Source: Mycobacterium neglectum (GTDB lineage Bacteria; Actinomycetota; Actinomycetes; Mycobacteriales; Mycobacteriaceae). Taken from it: 64,000 nucleotides of DNA. Made by a program: the position numbers and the translations under genes. Shown in pieces: positions 25,078 through 33,585 of the stretch. The notes under the pieces are model-generated. The model saw only the letters and a program-made list of their open reading frames with translations, did no database searches and was not told the DNA's origin. Where the stretch lies: positions 62,001 through 126,000 of the forward strand of contig NZ_NVQE01000004.1 of the NCBI RefSeq assembly GCF_002591975.1, given 5' to 3'. Every line of letters starts with the position of its first letter. Positions within the stretch are counted from its first letter, which is position 1.

Positions 25078-26256
25078 GTGACCCTGACCGCCGATCGCGC
25101 CGCCGCGCACGGGCTTCGCACGCGCCTGCCCGGACTGCTCTCGCTCGCGACGGCCTCGGGCCTGGCCGTGACCACCGAGATGCTGCCGGTGGGACTCCTC
25201 CCCGATATCGGTGCGACGTTCTCGAGGCCTGAATCCGTCACCGGTCTGCTGGTCACCCTCTACGCGGTGATGGTGGCGGCACTTGCGGTGCCGTTGACCG
25301 TCGCCACGACGCGGTTTCCCCGTCGCCCACTCCTGCTGGCGACCCTGCTCGGTTACGTCGTCAGCAATGCCCTCGTGGCCGCGGCGCCGACGTTCGCCGT
25401 CGTGGCCACGGGCCGTGCGGTCGGCGGCCTGACGCATGCGCTGTTCTTCTCCCTGGTGATCGGATACGTCCCCCGCCTGGTCTCGCCCGCCGACGTCGGC
25501 CGCGCACTAGCCATCGTGTCCGGTGGCGCGTCGGCGGGATTCGTTCTCGGAATGCCGCTTTCGACATCGGTCGGGACCGCTGCGGGGTGGCGAGTCTCGT
25601 TCGCGGTCCTGGCGGCGCTGTCGTGTCTGACGGTCGTCGCGGTGTACAAGTTGCTGCCCCGGGTGGAGCACACACCGCACGCGACTCATCGCGACGGAAG
25701 CGGCCGTGGTGCGCTTGCGGCCGTTTCGGCCTCCAATCTGCTGACGTTCCTCGGACATTTCACGGCGTATACGTTCATCAGCGTGTTGCTGCTGTCCAGT
25801 GGAGTCCGCCCGGCGTTCGTCGGCCCGATTCTGTTGGCGTGCGGCGCCTGTGGGCTCGTTGGCCTGTGGTGGGTCGGGCGCAACCTCGACCGCAGTCCCC
25901 GTCGTACCGTGGCGGTCGCACTCGGCGGTGTCATCGTCGCGGTCACGGCGCTGGGCATCTCATGGCCGACGCTCGTCGCGGTGCTTGCGGCGACGGCGTT
26001 GTGGAGTGGGGCATTCGGCGGTATTCCGTCCATCTACCAGGCCACCGCGGTGCGCACTCATGCGCTGCCCCCCGAACAGGCCGGAGCCTGGGTCAACGCC
26101 ACGGCGAATGTCGGCATCGCCGGTGGCGCCGCCATCGGCGCGGTCCTGCTTCAAACCGTGGGTCTCACAGCGCTGCCCTTGGTGGCCGCGGCCCTGGTGG
26201 GGTTGGGGCTTGCGGTGGCACTGACAGCGCGAAAAGCGTTCCCCCAGAGCGTATGA
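25078..26256 (+). CDS. MFS transporter, DHA1 family (sugar/drug efflux type)
   Basis: Protein of 392 residues with twelve membrane segments. The first helix pair carries ATASGLAVTTEMLPVGLLPDI, typical of AraJ/SotB/CmlA-like DHA1 exporters. Motif A-like residues lie between helices 2 and 3, and the helix 5 antiporter region is GGASAGFVLGMPLST. M. tuberculosis has an MFS gene (Rv1200) next to dapD, so this may be the syntenic equivalent. It starts with GTG at 25078. It is probably controlled by the divergent ROK repressor. The substrate is not known. Confidence 0.88.
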   Translation: MTLTADRAAAHGLRTRLPGLLSLATASGLAVTTEMLPVGLLPDIGATFSRPESVTGLLVTLYAVMVAALAVPLTVATTRFPRRPLLLATLLGYVVSNALVAAAPTFAVVATGRAVGGLTHALFFSLVIGYVPRLVSPADVGRALAIVSGGASAGFVLGMPLSTSVGTAAGWRVSFAVLAALSCLTVVAVYKLLPRVEHTPHATHRDGSGRGALAAVSASNLLTFLGHFTAYTFISVLLLSSGVRPAFVGPILLACGACGLVGLWWVGRNLDRSPRRTVAVALGGVIVAVTALGISWPTLVAVLAATALWSGAFGGIPSIYQATAVRTHALPPEQAGAWVNATANVGIAGGAAIGAVLLQTVGLTALPLVAAALVGLGLAVALTARKAFPQSV

Positions 26257-26260
26257 CGAC

Positions 26261-26845
26261 TCAGCCTGCGGCGTTCGGTTTCAGCGGCGGGCAGCGGCCT
26301 TGGTCGTCGACGGCCAGCTCGAAATGCCATATCTCGTTGGCGTAGATCTGACACAGCCCGAACTGCTGGCCGTTGGCGATCAGCCATTTGTCGGCCTCCA
26401 CCGGGGCGATGTCGACCGCCTTACCTTCGACATGCTTTGACGTGTCGGCCGACGCGACGAACTGGCGCGCGATGTCCGGACTGCCGTAGGCGCGCACCGC
26501 ATCGTCGTACAGTCGCTCCTGGAATCCTCTCGATCGCCATCCCGAGTTGATCTGGATGTCGATATTCTCGGCCGCGGCTTTACGCGCCGCGTCCTGAATC
26601 GCGGCCAATAGCGTGGGATCCAGCGCACCGACGATCGGGTTCGCCACGTCGAACGGGCTCAATGTGACGCCATCAGGCAGCCAGCCGCCGAACGTGTCGG
26701 TGGCGGCGGTGCCGATGTCGAGAGGTTGTTCCGCCTCGCTCGGCGCCGGGGGCGGTGAAGGTTGCGCGTGCGCTGTAGCGCACGCGCCGAAGAGAAGGGC
26801 GACCGCCGCCACGACCATGCCGACGATCGGGGTGGGCGAAGTCAA
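26261..26845 (-). CDS. Exported M15-family (D,D-carboxypeptidase/dipeptidase-like) peptidase
   Basis: About 194 residues from a TTG that overlaps the upstream stop (TTGA); an ATG at 26818 gives 185. A signal peptide (VVAAVALLFGACATAHA, cleaved before QPSPPP) and a Pro-rich linker precede an M15/VanY-like domain. Zinc motif S-x-H-x2-G-x-A-x-D is present as SKHVEGKAVDIA, with the catalytic Glu/His region EIWHFEL near the end, and NSGWRSRGFQERLYDDAV as the substrate-side helix. It probably trims peptidoglycan peptides in the periplasm. It forms a run with the VOC gene and fadD36. Confidence 0.85.
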   Translation of the reverse strand: MTSPTPIVGMVVAAVALLFGACATAHAQPSPPPAPSEAEQPLDIGTAATDTFGGWLPDGVTLSPFDVANPIVGALDPTLLAAIQDAARKAAAENIDIQINSGWRSRGFQERLYDDAVRAYGSPDIARQFVASADTSKHVEGKAVDIAPVEADKWLIANGQQFGLCQIYANEIWHFELAVDDQGRCPPLKPNAAG

Positions 26846-27198
26846 TCGTCTGTGGCAGCGAGGATGCAGAACTCGTTGCCCTCCGGATCGGCCAGCACGA
26901 CCCAACTCTCGTCGCCGTGCTGCCCGACGTCGACATGGCGCGCACCCAGAGCCAGGACGCGGTCCACCTCGGCCTGCTGGTCATCGGGACGGAAATCGAG
27001 GTGGATACGGTTCTTGACCACTTTCTCGTCGGGAACTGCGATGAATATCCAGTTCACACCCGCACCTGCTGGCGCGTGCAACACGACGTCGCCGTCATCG
27101 TCCACATCGTGCGGCCAGTCCAGCACCTGCGACCACCAGCGGCCCAAGGCGGTGGCATCGTGGGCGTCGATACAGATCTCGTCGAACTTCAGTGCCAC
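26842..27198 (-). CDS. VOC (glyoxalase/dioxygenase) superfamily protein
   Basis: Protein of 118 residues with one VOC beta-alpha-beta-beta-beta module: EICIDAHDATALGRWW at the start, a central strand NWIFIAVP, and the C-terminal WVVLADPEGNEFCIL typical of glyoxalase-like proteins. It probably binds a small molecule or metal. The metal ligands suggested are one His or Asp in IHLDFRP and the Glu of EGNEF. The GTG start overlaps the end of fadD36 by 10 bp, and the stop overlaps the start of the M15 peptidase, so the three are cotranscribed. Confidence 0.85.
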   Translation of the reverse strand: MALKFDEICIDAHDATALGRWWSQVLDWPHDVDDDGDVVLHAPAGAGVNWIFIAVPDEKVVKNRIHLDFRPDDQQAEVDRVLALGARHVDVGQHGDESWVVLADPEGNEFCILAATDD

Positions 27199-28595
27199 TG
27201 TGCCAGCTCCTTCTTCAGCACTTTGCCCATCGCATTGCGCGGCAGGCTATCCACGATCCGCACCTCCCGCGGTCGTTTGTGTACCGAAAGCTCCTGTGCC
27301 ACATAATCGATCAGCACCTGCGGATCAGCATCGCCCACGACGAACGCGACGATGCGCTGGCCGAGGTCGTCGTCCGGAACACCTACCACCGCAGCTTCGG
27401 TGACACCGGCGTGCCCGAGCAGCGCGGCCTCGATCTCACCGGCACCGACCCGGAAGCCACCGGTCTTGATCAGATCGACCGACTCGCGGCCGACGACGCG
27501 ATGCATGCCGTCGGCGTCGATCACCGCGACGTCGCCGGTGTGGTACCAGCCGTCGGCGTCCAACACGTCGGCGGTGGCGTCGGGGCGATTGAGGTACTCG
27601 TCGAACAGTGTCGCGCCCCGGACATGAAGCCGCCCAATGGTTTCACCGTCGTGTGCGACATTGGCACCCGACTCGTCGAGCAGTCTTGTTTCGATTCCCT
27701 TCACCGGCAGTCCCACCCATCCGGGGCGGCGTTCCCCGTCGGCGCGGGTACTGATGGTGATCAGCGACTCCGTTGATCCGTAGCGTTCGATGGGCGAATG
27801 CCCGGTCAATTCGGCCAGCCGCTCGAACACAGGCACCGGCAGCGGGGCGCTTCCGGACACCAGCAGACGAGCAGAGGTCAGCGCCGACGCCGCTGCGGCA
27901 TTCTCGGCCACCCGTGACCATACGGTCGGAACGGCGAAGTACAACGATCCGCCGGCCGCGGCATAGGCGTCGGGCTTCGGCCTTCCCGTGTGTACGAACC
28001 GATTTCCGATGCGAAGCGACCCGAGCAGGCCCAGCACCAGTCCGTGCACGTGATAGAGCGGCAGGCCGTGCACGAGGGTGTCCTCGGGCGTCCACTGCCA
28101 GGCCTCGGCCAGCGCGTCGATGTCGGCGGCGACGGCGCGCCGGCTCAGCACCACCCCCTTGGGAGGGCCGGTGGTGCCCGAGGTGTAGATGATCAGCGCC
28201 GTCGCTTCGGGATGCGGCTCGGCGTAGCGGTGCCACGACCGTGCGTGCAATCGCACGGGGACGTGCGGGAGTCCGCCCGTGTCCGCCGGCTTCTCCCCCA
28301 GCCACGCCTGCGCTCCGGAGTCGCTGAGGATGTGTGTGCGTTCAGCCGCGCCGACGTCGGCCGGCACCGGGACGACGGGCACGCCTGCGATCAGGCAGCC
28401 CGTCACCGCCAGCACGGTGGTAGCAGTCGGGGTCGCGAGCACCGCGACGCGTTGCGCGCCAGCCACCCGCTCGGCGACGGAGGTCGCCGCACCGACGAGA
28501 TCGCTACGACTGAGCACCGCGCCGTCGATGCGCACCGCGTCGCCGATGTCGGCGCCAGCCGCCACCGCCGCGGGGTTCAAGGAGGACAGCAGCAC
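27189..28595 (-). CDS. fadD36: Acyl-CoA synthetase FadD36
   Basis: Protein of 468 residues, short for the family, matching the malonyl/medium-chain type of Rv1193. It activates a carboxylic acid to its CoA ester through an acyl-AMP. P-loop: IIYTSGTTGPPKGVVLSRR (about residues 135-153). Further motifs are ERYGSTES (about 265), WYHTGDVAV (about 345) and the catalytic lysine region PRNAMGKVLKKEL at the C-terminus. It starts with GTG at 28595 and is divergent from the Nudix gene by 21 bp. The substrate is not determined by sequence. Confidence 0.93.
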   Translation of the reverse strand: MLLSSLNPAAVAAGADIGDAVRIDGAVLSRSDLVGAATSVAERVAGAQRVAVLATPTATTVLAVTGCLIAGVPVVPVPADVGAAERTHILSDSGAQAWLGEKPADTGGLPHVPVRLHARSWHRYAEPHPEATALIIYTSGTTGPPKGVVLSRRAVAADIDALAEAWQWTPEDTLVHGLPLYHVHGLVLGLLGSLRIGNRFVHTGRPKPDAYAAAGGSLYFAVPTVWSRVAENAAAASALTSARLLVSGSAPLPVPVFERLAELTGHSPIERYGSTESLITISTRADGERRPGWVGLPVKGIETRLLDESGANVAHDGETIGRLHVRGATLFDEYLNRPDATADVLDADGWYHTGDVAVIDADGMHRVVGRESVDLIKTGGFRVGAGEIEAALLGHAGVTEAAVVGVPDDDLGQRIVAFVVGDADPQVLIDYVAQELSVHKRPREVRIVDSLPRNAMGKVLKKELAQWH

Positions 28596-28616
28596 GAACG
28601 TGAGGATACTGGCCTG

Positions 28617-29159
28617 GTGGATTGGATCGAGAAAGTTGCGTCACGAGAGGTCTATCGGAACAGCTGGTTCTCGCTGCGCGAAGACGATATCCGGCGGCCC
28701 GACGGCAGCAACGGCATCTACGCGGTCCTCGACAAGCCGAAGTATGCGCTGGTGATCGCCCGGGACGGCGATCGACTCCACCTGGTCGAACAGTTCCGCT
28801 ATCCGCTGGGTCTGCGGCGCTGGGAGTTCCCCCAGGGCACGGCGCCGGACCTCAAGGATCTCGAGCCAAACGAGCTCGCCGCCCGGGAACTGCGCGAGGA
28901 AACGGGCTTGCGCGCCCAGACGTTGACACTGCTCGGCCAGCTCGACGTGGCGCCGGGTATGACCAGCCAGCGCGGCTGGGTGTTTGTCGCGACAGGACTC
29001 ACCGAGGGCGAGCACGCGCGCGAGCACGAGGAACAGGACATGCACAGCGCATGGTTTCACCGTGCCGAGGTGGAGCAGATGATGCTCGACGGCGAGATCA
29101 CCGACGCCCAGTCCATCGCGGCGTATGCGCTGTTCTTGTTGTCCGAACGCCGAGCATGA
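28617..29159 (+). CDS. Nudix hydrolase (ADP-ribose pyrophosphatase-like)
   Basis: Protein of 180 residues from the GTG at 28617. The Nudix core is RRWEFPQGTAPD followed by ELAARELREETGL (about residues 85-100), with an extended loop inside the box as in ADP-ribose/sugar-nucleotide hydrolases. The N-terminus (EVYRNSWFSLREDDIRRPDG) also matches that subgroup. It hydrolyses nucleoside diphosphates linked to another moiety; the exact substrate is unknown. The start is 21 bp from the divergent fadD36 start, leaving room only for overlapping, probably leaderless promoters. Confidence 0.88.
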   Translation: MDWIEKVASREVYRNSWFSLREDDIRRPDGSNGIYAVLDKPKYALVIARDGDRLHLVEQFRYPLGLRRWEFPQGTAPDLKDLEPNELAARELREETGLRAQTLTLLGQLDVAPGMTSQRGWVFVATGLTEGEHAREHEEQDMHSAWFHRAEVEQMMLDGEITDAQSIAAYALFLLSERRA

Positions 29160-29205
29160 TTCGCAGATTGTGTTGTTCGACGTGCCGCCTCCGCACCGGG
29201 GACTG

Positions 29206-30168
29206 CTAGTGACGGCGCTCGGCCAACGCCCTCAGAAAGAACGTCAGGTTGGCGGGCCGCTCGGCCAGCCGACGCACGAAGTACCCGTACCACTGCGTAC
29301 CGAACGGCACGTAGACGCGGACATGGTTGCCCTCGGCGGCCAGCCTGCGCTGCTCGGCGTCGCGAATTCCGTAGAGCATCTGGTATTCGAAATCGTCTAT
29401 GCCCCTGCCGAACTCACGAACAAGAGCCGGTACCGCCCCGATGACCTCTGGATCGTGCGAGGCGACCATCGGATAGCCGTCGCCCGCCATCAGCACCCGC
29501 AGGCACCGAAGGTAGGACGCGGTGACGTCCTCGCGATCTCGGTAGGCCACCGACGCGGGCTCGTCGTAGGCACCCTTGCACAGTCGGATGCGCGCACCCG
29601 ATGCGGCGAACTCTGCGCAGTCACCCTCGGTGCGCCGCAGGTAGGCCTGCAGAACCGTGCCCAGCCACCCGAACTCAGTACGCAAATCACGCACGATGGA
29701 CAGCGTCGAATCGGTCGTCGTGTGATCCTCGGCGTCCACGGTCACCCACGTCCCGGCGCGTTGCGCCCGCTCGCAGATGGTGTGGGCGTTCTCCAGCGCG
29801 ATCTTCTCGCCGTCGCGGGGTAAGGCCTGCCCCAGGGCCGACAGCTTCAGTGACACCTCGAGCGGTCGCACGGCGGCCGCGGGCTCCCCACGGTGGTCGA
29901 GGGCGTCGAGCAACGTCAGATAGGCCTCAACGGTGGCGCTCGCCGCGTCGACGTCGCTGACGTCCTCGCCGAGGTAGTCGATCGACACCAGACGGTCCGA
30001 ATCCCTCAACTGCCCAACGGATTCCAGTGCGTCCGCCACCGTTTCACCGGGGACGAAGCGATGCACCACATCCCGGGTGACAGGCAGGCGCTCCGCGGCG
30101 CGGCGCATCCCGCCGGACCGGCTGGCCGCCATGATCGCCGGGCGTGCAACCTGCTCGAAGACGCCCAT
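29206..30168 (-). CDS. putB: Proline dehydrogenase
   Basis: Protein of 320 residues, the monofunctional FAD-dependent PRODH. It oxidises proline to pyrroline-5-carboxylate and passes electrons to the respiratory chain. Conserved features are VSLKLSALGQALPRDG (about residue 105), WVTVDAEDHTTTDSTL (about 140), LQAYLRRT (about 173), RLCKGAYDEP (about 195) and the FAD/proline site YVPFGTQWYGYFVRRLAERP near the C-terminus. It starts 1 bp after the rocA stop, so the two are translationally coupled and make the full route from proline to glutamate. It matches Rv1188. Confidence 0.96.
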   Translation of the reverse strand: MGVFEQVARPAIMAASRSGGMRRAAERLPVTRDVVHRFVPGETVADALESVGQLRDSDRLVSIDYLGEDVSDVDAASATVEAYLTLLDALDHRGEPAAAVRPLEVSLKLSALGQALPRDGEKIALENAHTICERAQRAGTWVTVDAEDHTTTDSTLSIVRDLRTEFGWLGTVLQAYLRRTEGDCAEFAASGARIRLCKGAYDEPASVAYRDREDVTASYLRCLRVLMAGDGYPMVASHDPEVIGAVPALVREFGRGIDDFEYQMLYGIRDAEQRRLAAEGNHVRVYVPFGTQWYGYFVRRLAERPANLTFFLRALAERRH

Positions 30169-30169
30169 C

Positions 30170-31798
30170 TCATGCCTCCATGTGCGGGTATTCGTGGTTC
30201 GTCGGCGGGACGAACGTCTCCTTGATCGACCGGGCCGACGTCCAGCGCAGCAGATTCAGCGGTGAGCCCGCCTTGTCGTTGGTCCCCGACGCCCGCGAGC
30301 CACCGAACGGCTGCTGGCCGACGACCGCTCCGGTCGGCTTGTCGTTGACATAGAAGTTGCCCGCCGCATGACGCAACCGCTGCTGGGCGGTCAGCACTGC
30401 CGAACGGTCGTCGGCGATCACCGCTCCGGTCAGCGCGTACCGGGTTCCGGCATCGACGACGTCGATGATGCGCTCGTAGTCGCCATCCGGGTACACGTGG
30501 ACCGAAAGGATCGGTCCGAAGTACTCGGTGGAGAACGACTCGTCCGCCGGATCGTCGGACAGCAGAACCGTCGGTTTGACGAAATAGCCTTCGCTGTCGT
30601 CGTATTCGCCGCCGACGGCAACGGTGACGCCCGCAGCACTCTTGGCACGCTCGATCGCCGTGACGTTCTTCGCGAATGCCCGCTCGTCGATCAGCGCACC
30701 ACCGAAATTGGTCAGGTCGGTGACGTCGCCGTAGGACAACGCCTCGGTGGCCGAAAGGAAGTCGTCGCCCATCTGCTGCCACACCGACCGGGGTATGAAT
30801 GCCCGCGATGCCGCCGAACACTTCTGGCCCTGGTAGTCGAATGCGCCGCGGATCAGCGCTGTGCGCAACACATCGGGCCTGGCGGATGTATGAGCCAGCA
30901 CGAAATCCTTGCCACCGGTCTCTCCGACCAGCCGCGGATAGGTGTGGTAGCGGTCGATGTTGGCGCCCACCTCGCGCCACAGGTGCTGGAATGTCGCCGT
31001 CGACCCCGTGAAGTGGATCCCGGCAAGTCGCGGATCGGCAAGCGCCACATCGGAAACCGCAACCCCGTCACCGGTCAGCAGATTGATGACACCCGGCGGC
31101 AGGCCGGCCGCCTCGAGTAGCTGCATGGTCAGGTATGCGGCGAATGTCTGCGTGGGCGACGGCTTCCACACCACGGTATTGCCCATCAGCGCAGGCGCGG
31201 TCGGCAGATTGCCCGCGATCGCGGTGAAGTTGAACGGTGTGATGGCGTAGACGAATCCCTCTAGGGGCCGATAGTCGGTGCGGTTCCATACGCCACGCAC
31301 ACTGATGGGCTGCTGCGCCTGGATCTCGCGGGCGAACTCGACGTTGAACCGCCAGAAGTCGATCAGTTCACACGCCGCGTCGATCTCGGCCTGATAGGCA
31401 GTCTTGGACTGGCCCAGCATCGTGGCCGCGCACAACTTCTCCCGCCAGGGTCCGGCGAGCAGGTCTGCGGCGCGAAGGAAGACCGCGGCGCGCTCGTCGA
31501 ACGGGGTGGCTTCCCAGCCTGGCTTGGCGGCGATCGCCGCATCGATGGCGGCCGTCGCATCGGCATGCTCTGCGTTGGTGAAGGTGCCCAGTCGTGCGCT
31601 GTGGCGGTGCGGCTGAACCACGTCGGTGCGGGTCCCCCCACCCATACGGTGGGCGCCGCCGATGACGTGGGGCAGCTCTCTCGGGTCGGCGGCCAGCGTT
31701 TTCAGGGCCTCGGTGAGCCGCGAGCGCTCCGGAGAGCCGGGTGCGTATTCGTGGACCGGCTCGTTGGCAGGCGAGGGCACGTCGGTGATGGCGTCCAT
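30170..31798 (-). CDS. rocA: 1-pyrroline-5-carboxylate dehydrogenase
   Basis: Protein of 542 residues, as expected for Rv1187 (also called pruA). It oxidises glutamate semialdehyde to glutamate with NAD+. Aldehyde dehydrogenase motifs are visible: ITPFNFTAIAGNLPTAPALMGNTV (seen at about residues 180-203), the catalytic Glu in VGETGGKDF, and the catalytic Cys in FDYQGQKCSAASRA (about residue 310). The ATG at 31798 was chosen over upstream codons because it restores the family length and leaves 95 bp for the divergent promoter with the PucR regulator gene. It is coupled to putB. Confidence 0.96.
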   Translation of the reverse strand: MDAITDVPSPANEPVHEYAPGSPERSRLTEALKTLAADPRELPHVIGGAHRMGGGTRTDVVQPHRHSARLGTFTNAEHADATAAIDAAIAAKPGWEATPFDERAAVFLRAADLLAGPWREKLCAATMLGQSKTAYQAEIDAACELIDFWRFNVEFAREIQAQQPISVRGVWNRTDYRPLEGFVYAITPFNFTAIAGNLPTAPALMGNTVVWKPSPTQTFAAYLTMQLLEAAGLPPGVINLLTGDGVAVSDVALADPRLAGIHFTGSTATFQHLWREVGANIDRYHTYPRLVGETGGKDFVLAHTSARPDVLRTALIRGAFDYQGQKCSAASRAFIPRSVWQQMGDDFLSATEALSYGDVTDLTNFGGALIDERAFAKNVTAIERAKSAAGVTVAVGGEYDDSEGYFVKPTVLLSDDPADESFSTEYFGPILSVHVYPDGDYERIIDVVDAGTRYALTGAVIADDRSAVLTAQQRLRHAAGNFYVNDKPTGAVVGQQPFGGSRASGTNDKAGSPLNLLRWTSARSIKETFVPPTNHEYPHMEA

Positions 31799-31839
31799 GC
31801 ACCAAGGATCCCCGCTGACGCCGTTGCTAACCGATGGCT

Positions 31840-31882
31840 GATCGGACAAATAGTATCTAGCTCTATAGTTGGATCGGACAAA
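31840..31882. promoter_or_regulatory. Direct-repeat operator in the rocA/PucR divergent promoter
   Basis: GATCGGACAAA occurs twice, at 31840-31850 and 31872-31882, 32 bp apart (three helical turns), in the 95 bp between the divergent starts. The right copy overlaps the ribosome site of the regulator gene (AAAGGAG). A TATAGT box (31865-31870) between the copies could be the regulator's -10. It is probably the PucR binding site. Confidence 0.6.
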
Positions 31883-31893
31883 GGAGCGCGTAG

Positions 31894-33495
31894 ATGACCG
31901 CACCGTCCTCCGGCCTCGGGCTCGGTCAGCTGCTGCTGGCCCTGGACCGCACGATGGTCACGCTGGTCGAGGCCCCCCGCGGCCTGGATATGCCGGTCGG
32001 CTCGGTCGCCCTCGTCGACGCCGACGACGTCCGGTTGGGTCTGTCGGTCGGCGCCGGTTCCGCGGATCTCTTCTTCCTGTTGGGCGTCGCCGACGCCGAG
32101 GCCGTGCGCTGGCTCGAGCAGCAGTTCGCCGGGACCGGAAGGGTGCCGACGGCCATCTTCGTCAAGGAACCCAGCGAGGCTGCGGTGGCTCGGGCCGTCG
32201 CACTCGGCACAGCGGTGGTGGCCGTCGATACGCGGGCGCGTTGGGAATCGCTGTACCGGCTTGTCAACCACGCCTTCGAACACCACGGCGACGGGGGCGA
32301 CCGTGACTCGGGGACCGATCTGTTCGGGCTCGCCCAGTCGATCGCGGACCGCACCCGAGGCATGGTCAGCATCGAAGACGACCAGTCGCATGTACTCGCG
32401 TATTCGGCGTCCAGCGGCGAAGCAGACGAACTGCGCCGGTTGACCATCCTGGGCCGTGCCGGTCCGCCCGAACACTTGGAGTGGATCGGCCAGTGGGGCA
32501 TCTTCGACGCGTTGCGCGCAGGCGGTGCCGTGGTGCGGGTCGCCGAGCGGCCCGAACTCGGCCTGCGCCCACGGCTGGCTGTCGGCATTCACGTTCCGAG
32601 TGCCGACGCGCGCCGTCCGGCGGCGTTCGGGGGGACGATCTGGTTGCAGCAGGGGTCCGCACCGCTGGCCGACGACGCCGAGGAGATTCTGCGCGGAGGC
32701 GCGGTGCTGGCCGCCCGGGTCATGGCGCGGCTCGCGTCGACGCCGTCGACCCATGCGGTGCAGGTGACCGAACTGCTCGGGCTTGCCGGCGACGACGTCG
32801 ACGTCGCCGCGATCGCGCGAGAGCTGGGGATCACCGCCGACGGCCGGGCGGCGCTCGTCGGATTCCAGGCGTTCCCGGGTGGCCCTCGGTCCGAAGGGTC
32901 TGCACCCACCGGTGTCATTGCGTTGAGCGCCAGTGCTTTTCGCGCCGATGCCCAGACGGTGTCGTTCGGTCGGCGGGTCTACGTCTTGTTACCCAAGATC
33001 GGTGCACCGTCATCGGTGATGTCGTGGGTGCGTGGTGTCGTGGCGGCGATGCATCGCGAACTCGGCCTGACCCTTCGCGCCGTCGTCGCTGCACCGCTCG
33101 GCGGACTGGCGGGCGCCGCTCCGGCCCGGATCGAGGTCGACCGCGTGCTCGACAGTGCGGATCGCCACCCCGGCGCGATCGCACAAATCACCTCGCTGGA
33201 CGAGGCGCACACCACCGTGCTCCTGGACGAGATCGTGTCACACGTGGCCCAGCGACCCAGACTGGTCGATCCCCGCGTGCGGCTGTTGCGCGATGAGGAC
33301 CCGATCCTGGCCGAGACGCTGAAGGCCTATCTGGACGGTTTCGGCGACGTATCCGCCGTCGCCGAGCACCTGCATGTGCACCCGAACACCGTGCGATACC
33401 GGGTCCGGCGCATCGAAAAGTTGATGTCCACCTCGCTGGAGGATCCCGACGTGCGGTTGGTGCTTACGCTCGGATTGCGGGCCACCGAGCGATAG
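31894..33495 (+). CDS. PucR-family regulator of proline catabolism
   Basis: Protein of 533 residues. An N-terminal sensory region (PucR-type, about residues 1-140) and a GGDEF-like CdaR middle domain are followed by a C-terminal PucR helix-turn-helix (FGDVSAVAEHLHVHPNTVRY, about residues 490-510). It is divergent from rocA-putB. The M. tuberculosis/M. smegmatis equivalent (Rv1186c type) has been described as a proline-responsive activator of this operon. It starts at ATG 31894 with AAGGAG 7 bp upstream. It probably binds the GATCGGACAAA repeats in the shared promoter. Confidence 0.9.
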   Translation: MTAPSSGLGLGQLLLALDRTMVTLVEAPRGLDMPVGSVALVDADDVRLGLSVGAGSADLFFLLGVADAEAVRWLEQQFAGTGRVPTAIFVKEPSEAAVARAVALGTAVVAVDTRARWESLYRLVNHAFEHHGDGGDRDSGTDLFGLAQSIADRTRGMVSIEDDQSHVLAYSASSGEADELRRLTILGRAGPPEHLEWIGQWGIFDALRAGGAVVRVAERPELGLRPRLAVGIHVPSADARRPAAFGGTIWLQQGSAPLADDAEEILRGGAVLAARVMARLASTPSTHAVQVTELLGLAGDDVDVAAIARELGITADGRAALVGFQAFPGGPRSEGSAPTGVIALSASAFRADAQTVSFGRRVYVLLPKIGAPSSVMSWVRGVVAAMHRELGLTLRAVVAAPLGGLAGAAPARIEVDRVLDSADRHPGAIAQITSLDEAHTTVLLDEIVSHVAQRPRLVDPRVRLLRDEDPILAETLKAYLDGFGDVSAVAEHLHVHPNTVRYRVRRIEKLMSTSLEDPDVRLVLTLGLRATER

Positions 33496-33585
33496 CCCCA
33501 GGTCGGCTGTCAACCGATCGAGGGACACCGAAGTTCATCCGTCAAGGCGTCGCGCGAACCCCGCCTTCAGGCGCACGATGGCCTC

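Noticed and set aside
26846-26905. Extended N-terminus of the M15 peptidase
   Set aside because: It would read through the end of the VOC gene and bury the signal peptide behind 20 extra residues.
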